Origin: Streptomyces shenzhenensis
GTDB taxonomy: Bacteria > Actinomycetota > Actinomycetes > Streptomycetales > Streptomycetaceae
Assembly: GCF_021462265.1 (NCBI RefSeq)
Contig: NZ_JAJONF010000011.1
Coordinates: 1-64,000 of the forward strand
Length of the DNA: 64,000 nt
Direction of reading: 5' to 3'
The notes beneath the pieces are model-generated. The model saw only the letters and a program-made list of their open reading frames with translations, had not been told where the DNA came from and did not search any database. The translations under genes and the position numbers were made by a program. This document shows positions 1 through 8,696 of this stretch, piece by piece; within the stretch, counting starts at the first letter, position 1; each line of letters starts with the position of its first letter.

Positions 1-206
1 GCGCTTGGTGGGACAGGGTAGGGACAGAGGAGCGAGAGAAGGTGAGACAGCGGTCTTCAGTTGACCTGCGATGGTAGGCGCCCCATGTCCGAGGCGGAAG
101 ACATGAGGGAATGGCGGGGCCACGACGTGCTCGACCATGAGCGGCAACACACACGTTCGGGGAATCCGAGCACGCCGTGATCGATACCGGAGGGGACCCT
201 GACAGC

Positions 207-405
207 TGCCCCGAGAAGCTCTCAGTCCTCGTTCCCGTACATGCTGCTCCGCCCCGCATGCCAATCTTCGGCGCCGTCGACTTCAGCCAGGCCGCATGCT
301 TAACTCGGGTACCGCGTCACCGTCTGCGACGCCCGGCCCGTCTTCGCGACCGTCGCCCCCTTCCCGTACGCCGACGAAGTCGTCGTGGCGGGTTCCGCAG
401 CACCC
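207..405 (+). pseudogene. XdhC/CoxI-family relic
   Basis: No intact gene lies here, but two adjoining reading frames give pieces of an XdhC-type C-terminal (Rossmann) domain. Around 240-297 one frame reads APPRMPIFGAVDFSQAA, like the 'PPPRM.VFGAIDF' start of that domain. From about 307 another frame reads LGYRVTVCDARPVFATVAP then FPYADEVVV, the next conserved block. The join lacks sequence and shifts frame, so this is a decayed remnant of a molybdoenzyme-maturation protein. What follows to 756 (a stretch reading VTGDEITTLDINPAEQDVG) I do not recognise. Sequences 1-206 and 480-756 show no gene I can support. Confidence 0.55.
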
Positions 406-756
406 TCTTCCTGCGCGGTGAAGGTAACTGGCGACGAGATCACCACCCTGGACATCAATCCTGCCGAGCAAGACGTCGGCGATGCGGCGGCCTTCCTCCG
501 GACACCACCGAGTCCCCCTGGGCGGAACCGACGCTCGGACGCCGCAGTGGGCATGGCGTCCTCCTCCGGCGCTGCATGGACAGGCGGCCATGTGCATGAC
601 TGTGGGTGTGCGGTCTCGACGGGGAGCTTCCGGGGGCGCTCGCTCGTCCGACGAGTCTGCTTGTTTGTTCACAGGCGGATGACGGCCAGCGCGACGAGCG
701 CATGCGAAAGTCGATTGGGTCGATTCCGATCGGTGCCGTACAGTTCACCGTACCGA

Positions 757-830
757 CGCGGGGTGGAGCAGCTCGGTAGCTCGCTGGGCTCATAACCCAG
801 AGGTCGCAGGTTCAAATCCTGTCCCCGCTA
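757..830 (+). tRNA. initiator tRNA-fMet (CAT)
   Basis: A 74-nt cloverleaf: acceptor 5' strand CGCGGGG pairs with CCCCGC near the 3' end, leaving the first base mismatched (C opposite T), an initiator hallmark. The anticodon stem has three consecutive G-C pairs (GGG/CCC) around the CTCATAA loop, anticodon CAT. The T arm carries GGTTCAAATCC. The 3' CCA is not encoded, as is usual in Streptomyces. No neighbouring tRNA is seen. Confidence 0.95.
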
Positions 831-1735
831 CTCAGACGTGAAGGCCCGGCATCCACCGGGCCTTCGCTGCGTGTGTGCCGGTTCGGACCTGGCTCTCGGC
901 GAACAGGGCACCGCGGTCGCAGAAGGCGTCAACGCACTGGGCTGCACCGAGGCCGTACGCCGCCTCAGCCACCGTGCTCACGGAAGCGTGGCTCTGACAC
1001 AAGGCGGCAAGCCGTTTACACGGCGCAGCCTGCCGTCCTGCCGGCAGGATGCGCCGATGGATCAGTCCCCGCCGACCATGGACAGACAGGAGGGACATGG
1101 GCATCGCTGGTTTCCTGGCTGGTTTTCGGTCGTCCCGATCAGTGGTGCGATCCCAGTAGCTGGCCGCCTCGCGCCGATGCGGTGCCCGCGCTCAGTAGCG
1201 GAGGCGTCGGCGACGGCTGAAACATTTCAAGCGTCCCCGACAGCGGAGGACGACAAGGGTGCCGTCAATAGTTGGTGAGGCGGAAGGAACAGCCGACGGC
1301 CTTGATGCGGTGCCAGACGGTCACGAGCACGGTGATGCCCAGAGGGAGTGCGCCTGGTGTCGGCGGGCATCTCGCTCACAGCTGTGCTTCGCCGTCGGGG
1401 CGGGGTGCCGGAACGGGCAGAACGGCGGTGTCGTCGTCCATCCCGGTACCGAAGGCGTCGAGGCGGCTTCAGCGCACTCACCCAGCATGCGCCGGCACCG
1501 TCGAATTGCCGGCGGATGACTTTCGCGGGATCTGCCGGTCACCCGGCAGACACAGATGGTTCACCGGGCAGGCATGGGTAACCCCGGCAGATGGCTCCCA
1601 CCGGCTGCGCAGAGCACCGGTTGGCGGCGGCCCAGAGCCACCCGCGCTGGAGGAACCTCGTGAACGGCGAATCGACCATCCCATCCTGCCAGGCGGCGCC
1701 GCGGCCGGAACGGGACCGTGCTGCCGGGCTGAGGC
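831..1735. other. gene-poor region with no convincing CDS
   Basis: About 900 bases separate the tRNA from the end of the RNase J gene. No open frame here has a recognisable product or convincing start. On the minus strand about 1265-1345 reads GITVLVTVWHRIKAVGCSFR followed by LTNY and a stop, which weakly resembles the end of a STAS (anti-sigma antagonist) domain. I treat it as a possible relic only. The rest shows nothing I can name. Confidence 0.4.
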
Positions 1736-3421
1736 TCAGGCGTCGATGATGACGGGGATGATGAGGGGCTTGCGACGGTAGGTGCGGAACGCCCAGTTCG
1801 CCACGGCGCGGGCGACGAGTTGTTCGAGCTGGCGGGCGTCCCCGACGCCCTCCTCGGCCGCGGTGGCCAGGGTCTTCTCGATGACGGGAACGACCGCTTC
1901 GAAGGTGGTGTCGTCGTGGACGAAGCCCCGGGCGAGGAAGTCCGGTGCCTCGGCGAGGGCGCCGGTGTCCGCGTCGACGATCGCCACCACCGCGACCACG
2001 CCTTCGGCGGCGAGGATGAGGCGGTCCTTGAGGGACGCCTCGGTGGCGCCGCCGACTTCCATGCCGTCCACGTAGACGTTGCCGGCGGGGACCTTGCCGG
2101 TGATGGACGCGCGCCCGTCGACCAGGTCGACGACGACGCCGTCCTCGGCGATGACGACCCGTTCGGGGTCGACACCGGTACGGATGGCGAGGTCGGCGTT
2201 GGCCCGCAGGTGGCGCCATTCGCCGTGCACGGGCATCACGTTGCGGGGCTTGACGATGTTGTAGCAGTAGACGAGTTCCCCGGCGCTGGCATGCCCGGAG
2301 ACGTGCACCTTGGCGTTGCCCTTGTGGACCACGTGGGCGCCCCACCGGGTGAGTCCGTTGATCACCCGGTAGATGGCGTTCTCGTTGCCGGGGATGAGGG
2401 AGCTGGCGAGCAGGACGGTGTCGCCCTTGCCGATGCGGATCATGTGGTCGCGGTTGGCCATCCGTGACAGCGCGGCCATCGGCTCGCCCTGGGAGCCGGT
2501 GCACACCAGAGTGATCTTGTGGTCCGGGAGTTTCTCCAGCTCCTTGGTGCTCACGACCAGACCGGAGGGGACCTTCAGATAGCCGAGGTCACGGGCGATG
2601 CCCATGTTGCGGACCATCGACCTGCCGACGAAGGCGACCTTGCGGCCGTGCTGGTGGGCGGCGTCCAGGACCTGCTGGATGCGGTGCACATGGCTGGCGA
2701 AGCTGGAGACGATGACCCGGCGCGGCGCAGTGCGCATCACCTGCTCGATCGCCGGGTTCAGCTCACGCTCGGACGTGGTGAAACCGGGTACTTCGGCGTT
2801 GGTGGAGTCGGTGAGGAACAGGTCCACGCCCTCCTCGCCCAGGCGGGCGAAAGCACGCAGATCGGTGATGCGGTCGTCGAGAGGGAACTGGTCCATCTTG
2901 AAGTCGCCGGTGTGCAGCACCATCCCGGCCCGGGTGCGGATCGCGACCGCGAGACTGTCGGGGATGGAGTGGTTGACCGCCACGAACTCGCAGTCGAAGG
3001 GCCCGAAGCCGCGCCGGTCGCCCTCCCGCACCCGCACCGTGCGCGGCCGGATGCCGTGTTCCTTGAGCTTGGCCTCCAGGAACGCCAGCGTCAGCTTGGA
3101 GCCGACGACGGGGATGTCGGACCGCTCGCGCAGGAGGTACGGCACGCCGCCGATGTGGTCCTCGTGGCCGTGGGTGAGGACGATGGCCACGATGTCGTCC
3201 AGCCGGTCCCGGATCGAGGCGAAGTCCGGCAGGATCACGTCCACGCCGGGCTGGGTCTCCTCGGGGAACAGCACCCCGCAGTCGACGATCAGCAGCTTGC
3301 CCGCGTGCTCGAAGACGGTCATGTTGCGGCCGATCTCGCCCAGGCCGCCCAGGGCGATGACCCGCAGCCCTCCTTCGGGAAGGGGCGGGGCGGCTTTCAG
3401 CTCGGGGTGCGGATGACTCAT
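1736..3421 (-). CDS. rnj: ribonuclease J (RNase J)
   Basis: A 561-residue protein, the usual length for actinobacterial RNase J, a cytoplasmic metallo-beta-lactamase/beta-CASP ribonuclease with 5'-exo and endo activity in mRNA decay and rRNA maturation. The zinc signature HGHEDH is at about residues 84-89, preceded by GLGEIGRN and the DCG strand. Further ligands lie in VNHSIPDS and HTGDF; the beta-CASP part carries CTGSQGEP and MPVHGEWRHL. The frame stays open upstream, but the start is placed at MSHPHPELKA, where homology begins. In Streptomyces this gene normally follows dapA; here an IS110 relic lies upstream, so the locus looks rearranged or is an extra copy. Confidence 0.93.
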   Translation of the reverse strand: MSHPHPELKAAPPLPEGGLRVIALGGLGEIGRNMTVFEHAGKLLIVDCGVLFPEETQPGVDVILPDFASIRDRLDDIVAIVLTHGHEDHIGGVPYLLRERSDIPVVGSKLTLAFLEAKLKEHGIRPRTVRVREGDRRGFGPFDCEFVAVNHSIPDSLAVAIRTRAGMVLHTGDFKMDQFPLDDRITDLRAFARLGEEGVDLFLTDSTNAEVPGFTTSERELNPAIEQVMRTAPRRVIVSSFASHVHRIQQVLDAAHQHGRKVAFVGRSMVRNMGIARDLGYLKVPSGLVVSTKELEKLPDHKITLVCTGSQGEPMAALSRMANRDHMIRIGKGDTVLLASSLIPGNENAIYRVINGLTRWGAHVVHKGNAKVHVSGHASAGELVYCYNIVKPRNVMPVHGEWRHLRANADLAIRTGVDPERVVIAEDGVVVDLVDGRASITGKVPAGNVYVDGMEVGGATEASLKDRLILAAEGVVAVVAIVDADTGALAEAPDFLARGFVHDDTTFEAVVPVIEKTLATAAEEGVGDARQLEQLVARAVANWAFRTYRRKPLIIPVIIDA

Positions 3422-3700
3422 ACCCTGACGGTACCCGGAGAGCGGGACAGGATGATCCACTGCCTGCGGGACCTGAGCGCTCGATACGAACCGCCGCCGA
3501 CGACGTACTGCCGCTCGCCGACCGCTGGCCGGTGATGGTCCGCTGCTGATGCCGAGGGGTCTGTCTCGACAGGGGCGTGCCCGACCAGGCGCCGTCACTG
3601 TTCTGACCATCCGTGCGGTTGGTGCCAACTACGCGATGAGCCATCGGGTCGGAAGCCAGCTCCATCGGGGCGGCCCTGGCCCGCTGCATGCTGGCCCGGG

Positions 3701-4529
3701 ATGTGGAACGACGTGAACCGGCTCTGCCCGACCGAACCGAACCGTCGCCGGCGCGGCAAGTCGGATCCGCGCGATGCCCAGAACACGGCCCGGGCGGTGC
3801 TGAGAGGGCGGGCGCGTGCCCGGGCCAAGTCCGTGCGATGCGCCGTTGCAGTTCGCCCGCATGTACAAGCTCGCCAAGGGTTGGGCGGTCAAGGCCCGTA
3901 CCCAGGCGATCAACCAGCTGAAGGCCGTCCTAGTGATCGCCGACCCCGCCCTGCGGGAACGGTTGTCGAGCTTGGGCAATGCCGAGCTGTTCCGCACCTG
4001 CGCGACCCTCAGCCCACCCGATGGTGGGGGAGACGAGGACGCGGTGGCGCAGGCCACCCACATGACGTTGCGCAGTCTCGCCGAGCGCGCTGAGCAGCTC
4101 ACCGGGCAGATCGATGAGCTGAACCGGCGCCTGACCCGGCTCGTCGAACGCCACGCGCCGCAACTGCTCGTACCGGTGGGCATCGGCCCGGACAGTGCCG
4201 CCACTCTCCTGATCACCATGGGGGACAATCCCGAGCGACTGAACACTGAGGCGTCCTCTGCTGCCCTTTGCGGAGTCAGCCCCATCGAGTACTCCTCCGG
4301 GCGTCGGAGCACGCGCCGGCTCAACTACGGCGGCGACCGGCAGGCCAACGCCGCCCTGCACCGCATCGTCTTCACCCGGCTGCGCCACGATCCGCGCACC
4401 CAGGCGTACTACGAACGCCGCACCCAGGAGGGCAAGACCCGGCGTGAGATCATTCGGTGCCTCAAGCGATATGCGGCCGGCGAGGTCGTCAACCTGGTCA
4501 GACCGGTTTCCCGCACCCCTGCGTTATAG
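3701..4529 (+). mobile_element. IS110-family transposase relic (frameshifted, 5' truncated)
   Basis: The first part (about 3701-3860) is in one frame and carries GKSDPRDAQNTARAVLRG, the K-[ST]-D-x-x-DA block of the IS110 DEDD domain. The remainder (to 4529) is in another frame and contains the C-terminal transposase_20 region: GIGPDSAATLL, ALCGVSPIEYSSGR and GGDRQANAALHRI. The N-terminal catalytic half is missing and the frame is shifted, so it cannot be active. It lies between rnj and pcaL, two genes not normally neighbours, and probably marks the breakpoint of a rearrangement. The interval 3422-3700 shows no other gene. Confidence 0.8.
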
Positions 4530-4561
4530 GGGCGTCCGTGAGACGTGAGAGGGTCTGAGGC

Positions 4562-5881
4562 GTGAGTGAGACACCGTCGAACACCCTGCAATACCGCTTT
4601 GACGGGCCAGAAGAGGCTCCAGTCCTGATCTTGGGTCCCTCCCTGGGGACCACATGGCACATGTGGGACCGGCAGATCCCGGAGCTGATCCAGCAGTGGC
4701 GGGTCTTCCGCTACGACCTGCCGGGGCACGGCGGCGCCCCGGCGCACCCCGCGGTCTCCGTGGCCGATCTGACCGCCCGGCTGCTGGCCACGCTGGACTC
4801 CTTCGGTGTGCAGCGCTTCGGCTACGCGGGCTGCGCCCTCGGCGGTGCCGTCGGCGTCGAGCTGGCTCTGCGGCATCCGGAACGGATCGCCTCGCTGGCG
4901 CTGGTCGCCACCTCGCCCCGGTTCGGGACGGCGGACGAGTTCCGCCAGCGCGGCGTGATCGTACGCACGAACGGCCTCGACCCGATCGCCCGTACCTCGC
5001 CCGACCGCTGGTTCACCGGCGGGTTCGCCGCCGCCCAGCCCGCCATCACCGAGTGGGCCGTGCAGATGGTCCGCACCACCGACCCCGGCTGCTACATCGC
5101 CGCCTGCGAGGCCCTGGCCGGCTTCGACGCGCGGCAGGATCTCGCCCGGGTGGGCGTCCCCACGCTCGTGCTGGTCGGCTCGGACGACCAGGTCACCGGT
5201 CCCGCCGAGGCCCGCACCCTGGTCGCGGGGATCCCGGACGCGCGGCTCGCGGTCGTACCCGGCGCCTCCCACCTGGTCCCGGTCGAGCAGCCCGCCGCCG
5301 TCACCGACCTGCTGGTCCGGCACTTCTCCACCGCCTGGCAGCCCGCCTACGACTCGACCACCGGCCAGATGGCCGTCCCCGCCGCCCCGGTCAAGCCGGT
5401 CCTGACGGCCGCTCCCCAGGCCGTGCCCCAGGTCGCTCCCCAGGTCGCGCCGATCGCCGAGATCGCCCCGGCGGCCGTGGCGCCGCAGCCGTTCGGACGA
5501 CCCGACCCGTACGACGCGGGGCTGAAGGTCCGCCGGGAGGTGCTCGGGGACGCGCACGTGGACCGGACGCTGGCGCAGGCCGACGAGTTCTCCGGCGACT
5601 TCCAGGAGTTCGTCACCCGCTACGCGTGGGGCGAGATCTGGGACCGGCCGGGCCTCGACCGGCGCTCGCGCAGCTGTGTCACGCTCACCGCGCTGGTCGC
5701 CGGCGGCCACCTGGAGGAGCTGGGCTTCCACCTGCGGGCGGCCCTGCGCAACGGCCTCACCCCGGACGAGATCAAGGAGGTGCTGCTCCAGGCGGCGGTG
5801 TACTGCGGGGTGCCGGCCGCGAACAGCGCGTTCCGGGTCGCCCAGCAGGTCATCCGGGAGGAGACCACCCCCGAGGGCTGA
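4562..5881 (+). CDS. pcaL: PcaL-type fusion: 3-oxoadipate enol-lactonase + 4-carboxymuconolactone decarboxylase
   Basis: 439 residues, GTG start. Residues about 10-265 form an alpha/beta hydrolase (PcaD part, oxyanion region LGPSLGTTWHMW, acid in VGSDDQV, histidine in GASHLVP). A Pro/Ala/Val-rich linker (about 270-310) joins it to a carboxymuconolactone decarboxylase domain (about 312-435, with RRSRSCVTLTALVA and AVYCGVPAAN). The two activities catalyse consecutive late steps of the protocatechuate beta-ketoadipate pathway in the cytoplasm. Oddity: the nucleophile elbow reads GCALGG, so the usual Ser of G-x-S-x-G is Ala92. None of the other pca genes is adjacent; an IS110 relic lies just upstream, suggesting an orphan cut from its operon. 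Confidence 0.85.
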   Translation: MSETPSNTLQYRFDGPEEAPVLILGPSLGTTWHMWDRQIPELIQQWRVFRYDLPGHGGAPAHPAVSVADLTARLLATLDSFGVQRFGYAGCALGGAVGVELALRHPERIASLALVATSPRFGTADEFRQRGVIVRTNGLDPIARTSPDRWFTGGFAAAQPAITEWAVQMVRTTDPGCYIAACEALAGFDARQDLARVGVPTLVLVGSDDQVTGPAEARTLVAGIPDARLAVVPGASHLVPVEQPAAVTDLLVRHFSTAWQPAYDSTTGQMAVPAAPVKPVLTAAPQAVPQVAPQVAPIAEIAPAAVAPQPFGRPDPYDAGLKVRREVLGDAHVDRTLAQADEFSGDFQEFVTRYAWGEIWDRPGLDRRSRSCVTLTALVAGGHLEELGFHLRAALRNGLTPDEIKEVLLQAAVYCGVPAANSAFRVAQQVIREETTPEG

Positions 5882-5937
5882 GGGAGCCGCGGGGGACCGG
5901 GGGAGTCCCGAGGACCGAAGAGCGGCTGGGAGGCAGG

Positions 5938-6582
5938 ATGGTGACCATGAAGCTCACCAAGAAGTCCCACGCGTGCGTGCGTCTGGAGAAGGACGGGCGG
6001 GTCCTCGTCCTCGACCCCGGCGGGTTCAGCGAGCAGGACGCGGCCCTCGGCGCCGAGGCGATCCTGATCACCCACGAGCACGCCGACCACTTCGACGAGG
6101 ACCGGCTGCGGGCCGCGCTGGACGCCGACCCGGCCGCCGAGATCTGGACGCTGAAGTCCGTCGCCGACCAGCTCGCGGCGGCCTTCCCGGGCCGGGTGCA
6201 CACCGTCGGCCACGGCGACACCTTCACCGCCGCCGGCTTCGACGTCCAGGTGCACGGCGAACTGCACGCCGTGATCCACCCGGACATCCCGCGCATCACC
6301 AACGTCGGGTACCTCATCGACGGGGGCAAGGTCTTCCACCCGGGCGACGCCCTCACGGTCCCCGACCATCCCGTCGAGACGCTGATGCTCCCGGTGATGG
6401 CGCCCTGGAACAAGATCTCCGAGGTCATCGACTACGTCCGCGAGGTGAAGCCGCAGCGCGCCTACGACGTCCACGACGCCCTCCTCACCGATCTCGCGCG
6501 GCCGATCTACGACCGCCAGATCGGCGCCCTGGGCGGCACGGACCACCAGCGGCTGGCGCCAGGGGCCTCGGCCGACGTCTGA
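5938..6582 (+). CDS. metallo-beta-lactamase-fold metal-dependent hydrolase
   Basis: 214 residues. The zinc motif THEHADHFDED (HxHxDH) lies near residues 43-49, with later ligands in HAVIHPD and VFHPGDALT. The short length and absence of extra domains place it with the UPF0173/UlaG-like family of small MBL proteins whose substrates are mostly unknown. ATG at 5938 is used; an in-frame ATG nine bases on (MKLTKKSH) is an equally good start. It follows pcaL by 56 bases on the same strand and may be cotranscribed, but a functional link to aromatic catabolism is not evident. Confidence 0.75.
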   Translation: MVTMKLTKKSHACVRLEKDGRVLVLDPGGFSEQDAALGAEAILITHEHADHFDEDRLRAALDADPAAEIWTLKSVADQLAAAFPGRVHTVGHGDTFTAAGFDVQVHGELHAVIHPDIPRITNVGYLIDGGKVFHPGDALTVPDHPVETLMLPVMAPWNKISEVIDYVREVKPQRAYDVHDALLTDLARPIYDRQIGALGGTDHQRLAPGASADV

Positions 6583-6596
6583 GGCCGCCTGGCTGT

Positions 6597-6680
6597 GGCC
6601 ACCTGACTGAGGTCGCTTGGGTGAGGCCGCCTGACTGAGGTCGCTTGGGTGAGGCCACCTGACTGAGGCCGCCTGGCTGG
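6597..6680. repeat. 28-bp tandem repeat, three copies
   Basis: Copies at 6597-6624, 6625-6652 and 6653-6680 share the pattern GGCCRCCTGACTGAGGYCGC plus an eight-base tail; the third copy is diverged and a partial copy precedes the first. The block sits right after the stop codon of the MBL-fold gene and upstream of xth. No coding or clear hairpin role is visible. Confidence 0.75.
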
Positions 6681-6802
6681 AGTCGCCTGGCCGTGGCCCC
6701 GCGGCTCACGGCGGCGGGTGCCGCCGGGCCGATGTCCGGGGCCGGTGCCTCAGGTCCGACGGCCGAGGCCGGTTGTCAGAGGGGCCCGGTAGGTTGTGGA
6801 GC

Positions 6803-7582
6803 ATGCGCATCGCGACCTGGAACGTGAACTCGATCACCGCCCGCCTGCCGAGGCTCCTCGCCTGGCTGGAGAGCAGCGGCACCGACGTGCTCTGCCTCCA
6901 GGAGGCCAAGGTCGCCGAGGAGCAGTTCCCGTTCGAGCAGCTGCGCGAGCTGGGCTACGAGGCGGCGGTCCACGCGACCGGCCGGTGGAACGGCGTGGCG
7001 GTGCTCTCCAAGGTCGGCCTGGAGGACGTCGTCAAGGGTCTGCCCGGCGACCCCGGCTACGACGGCGGTGTGGAGCCGCGCGCGATCTCGGCCACCTGCG
7101 GCCCGGTCCGGGTCTGGTCGGTGTACGTGCCCAACGGCCGCGAGGTGGCCCACCCGCACTACGCCTACAAACTCCAGTGGTTCGAGGCGCTGAAGGCGGC
7201 CGTCGCCGGGGACGCGGGCGGCAGCCGCCCCTTCGCGGTCCTCGGCGACTACAACGTGGCGCCGACGGACGACGACGTCTACGACGTGGCCGCCTTCGAG
7301 GGCCTCACGCATGTCACCCCCGCCGAGCGCGCCGCCCTCGCCGCCCTGCGCGAGACCGGCCTGACCGACGTCGTCCCGCGCCCGCTCAAGTACGACCACC
7401 CCTACACCTACTGGGACTACCGCCAGCTCTGCTTCCCCAAGAACCGAGGCATGCGCATCGACCTGGTGTACGGCAACACACCCTTCGCCAAGGCCGTGAA
7501 GGACGCCTACGTCGACCGCGAGGAGCGCAAGGGCAAAGGCGCGTCCGATCACGCCCCGGTGGTGGTGGACCTGGAGGTGTGA
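6803..7582 (+). CDS. xth: exodeoxyribonuclease III
   Basis: 259 residues, EEP-family nuclease (ExoIII/AP endonuclease) acting on abasic sites and 3'-blocked ends in base excision repair. Visible motifs in order: ATWNVNSI (metal/phosphate Asn), VLCLQEAK (metal-binding Glu), GDYNVAPTDDD (Asp and Asn of the active site), and GASDHAPVVVDLEV (terminal Asp-His pair). The start is at MRIATWNVNS, exactly where the family begins; an in-frame upstream ATG adds ten residues without homology. The gene is followed 16 bases later by a small hypothetical gene on the same strand. Confidence 0.93.
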   Translation: MRIATWNVNSITARLPRLLAWLESSGTDVLCLQEAKVAEEQFPFEQLRELGYEAAVHATGRWNGVAVLSKVGLEDVVKGLPGDPGYDGGVEPRAISATCGPVRVWSVYVPNGREVAHPHYAYKLQWFEALKAAVAGDAGGSRPFAVLGDYNVAPTDDDVYDVAAFEGLTHVTPAERAALAALRETGLTDVVPRPLKYDHPYTYWDYRQLCFPKNRGMRIDLVYGNTPFAKAVKDAYVDREERKGKGASDHAPVVVDLEV

Positions 7583-7598
7583 GTGTCAACCTGGGACC

Positions 7599-8006
7599 AT
7601 GAACATCCCCTTCCTGGGTAACAGGCACGGCAAGCCAGGTGACGCCCCCCACACCGCCGACCCCGACCTGCTCGCCGAGTGCGAGCTCCTGCGCGCCCAG
7701 GCGGCCGAGGAAGGTGTCGTGCTCGACGACACCCCCGCCTCGCTGGAGGCCCTCGACCAGTTGCTCCCGCGCTGGCGGGACGACGAGGAGACCATGACCT
7801 GGCTCGGCACCGACGCCGGCCTGTACCTGGGCACCGTCCTGACCCGGACCGTGTCCGGCGCCGAATGGGAGATCAGGGCGGACGGGGAGCCGGTGGTGCG
7901 GCTCGCGTCCGGGCGGGAGTTCGAGGTCGTCGAGTCCGGCCACGACTGGGCCGCGAACGGGGTCCCCGAACTCTCCCAGCTCTACGCGGAGGTCGCGGAG
8001 GTCTGA
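7599..8006 (+). CDS. DUF6278-like small hypothetical protein
   Basis: 135 residues, acidic, no signal peptide or membrane segment. It contains LLPRWRDDEETMTWLGTDAG and a C-terminal half with EWEIRADGEPVVRLASGREF. I believe this matches the DUF6278 family of Streptomyces proteins, whose function is unknown to me. The close spacing to xth (16 bases) suggests one transcript. Confidence 0.6.
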   Translation: MNIPFLGNRHGKPGDAPHTADPDLLAECELLRAQAAEEGVVLDDTPASLEALDQLLPRWRDDEETMTWLGTDAGLYLGTVLTRTVSGAEWEIRADGEPVVRLASGREFEVVESGHDWAANGVPELSQLYAEVAEV

Positions 8007-8155
8007 ACGACGGCCGCCGGCGCGACGACCGCGGCAGCGATAAAAGCGGGATAAATACGGCTAATGCCCGAAAGGTGCGTGTCGTGCCTTAAGTCCGCTC
8101 CCGGCTGGATAGTTTGCGGCAACCACGACACAGCTGAGAGTGGGTAGCGCTGCGT

Positions 8156-8335
8156 ATGGCCGTCGATCCTCTGATCGGACTGCGGGACGTCAACACGTAC
8201 TACGACACGGGAGAGGCGGTCGTGGTCAGCGGCCCCTCGGGGCCGGGAGAGCGGGCGCCGTGCCGGATCGCCGACCGCCTGGAGACCATCGAGTCCGGCA
8301 CCCTCGCCCTCGGCGGCCTGCGACGGCGGCTGGGC
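8156..8335 (+). pseudogene. relic of a glutamate/polar amino-acid ABC transporter ATPase (GluA type)
   Basis: The frame from ATG 8156 reads MAVDPLIGLRDVNTYYDTGE then AVVVSGPSGPGERAPCRIAD and RLETIESGTLALGGL. This is the start of a polar amino-acid ABC ATPase, but the stretch between the first strand and the P-loop is deleted and the Walker A motif (normally GPSGSGKST) is corrupted to GPSGPGERA. The rest of the ATPase is absent. It is plainly non-functional. Confidence 0.75.
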
Positions 8336-8438
8336 GCTCGCCGAGGTGTTCCGCTCCGGGGTGCGCCGCGCCGAACGCGGCCGGCGGGAGGCCGTGTTCG
8401 CGCTCGGCACACGCAAGACCCAGGTCATGCCGTACCTA
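8331..8438 (+). pseudogene. relic of an amino-acid ABC transporter permease
   Basis: Directly after the ATPase relic and in another frame the sequence reads ALAEVFRSGVRRAERGRREA then VFALGTRKTQVM. This resembles the conserved EAA loop of GluC/GluD-type permeases (EIFRAGI...GQREA..LG..K.QVM). Only about 35 residues remain. The two relics indicate a glutamate-type transporter operon collapsed by internal deletions. The segment 8440-8696 downstream shows nothing I recognise. Confidence 0.65.
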
Positions 8439-8696
8439 CGAGGAGTTCCTCCATGCCGGGAAACCGTCCGCGCCGAACCTCGACTACGATTTGCCCTTCA
8501 TCCCTGTGGTGAGGGTGATCTCGCCGAGCCGCATCAGGATGTGCATGTCGCTCTCGTGGTTCGCCGGCCGGGTGACCAGGCGGGAGCGGCACAGTCCCAA
8601 GACCGGGGCCGCCGAGGCGGCCCCGGCCGAACCAGGGACGCTGCTGCCGTAGGGGGCAGCGGCCAAGGGCCAGGCCCGGCCGGCGGCAGCCGGAGA

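Noticed and set aside
1265..1345. Possible STAS-domain remnant on the minus strand
   Set aside because: Only about 25 residues resemble the family and no supporting block lies next to it; too weak for a feature.
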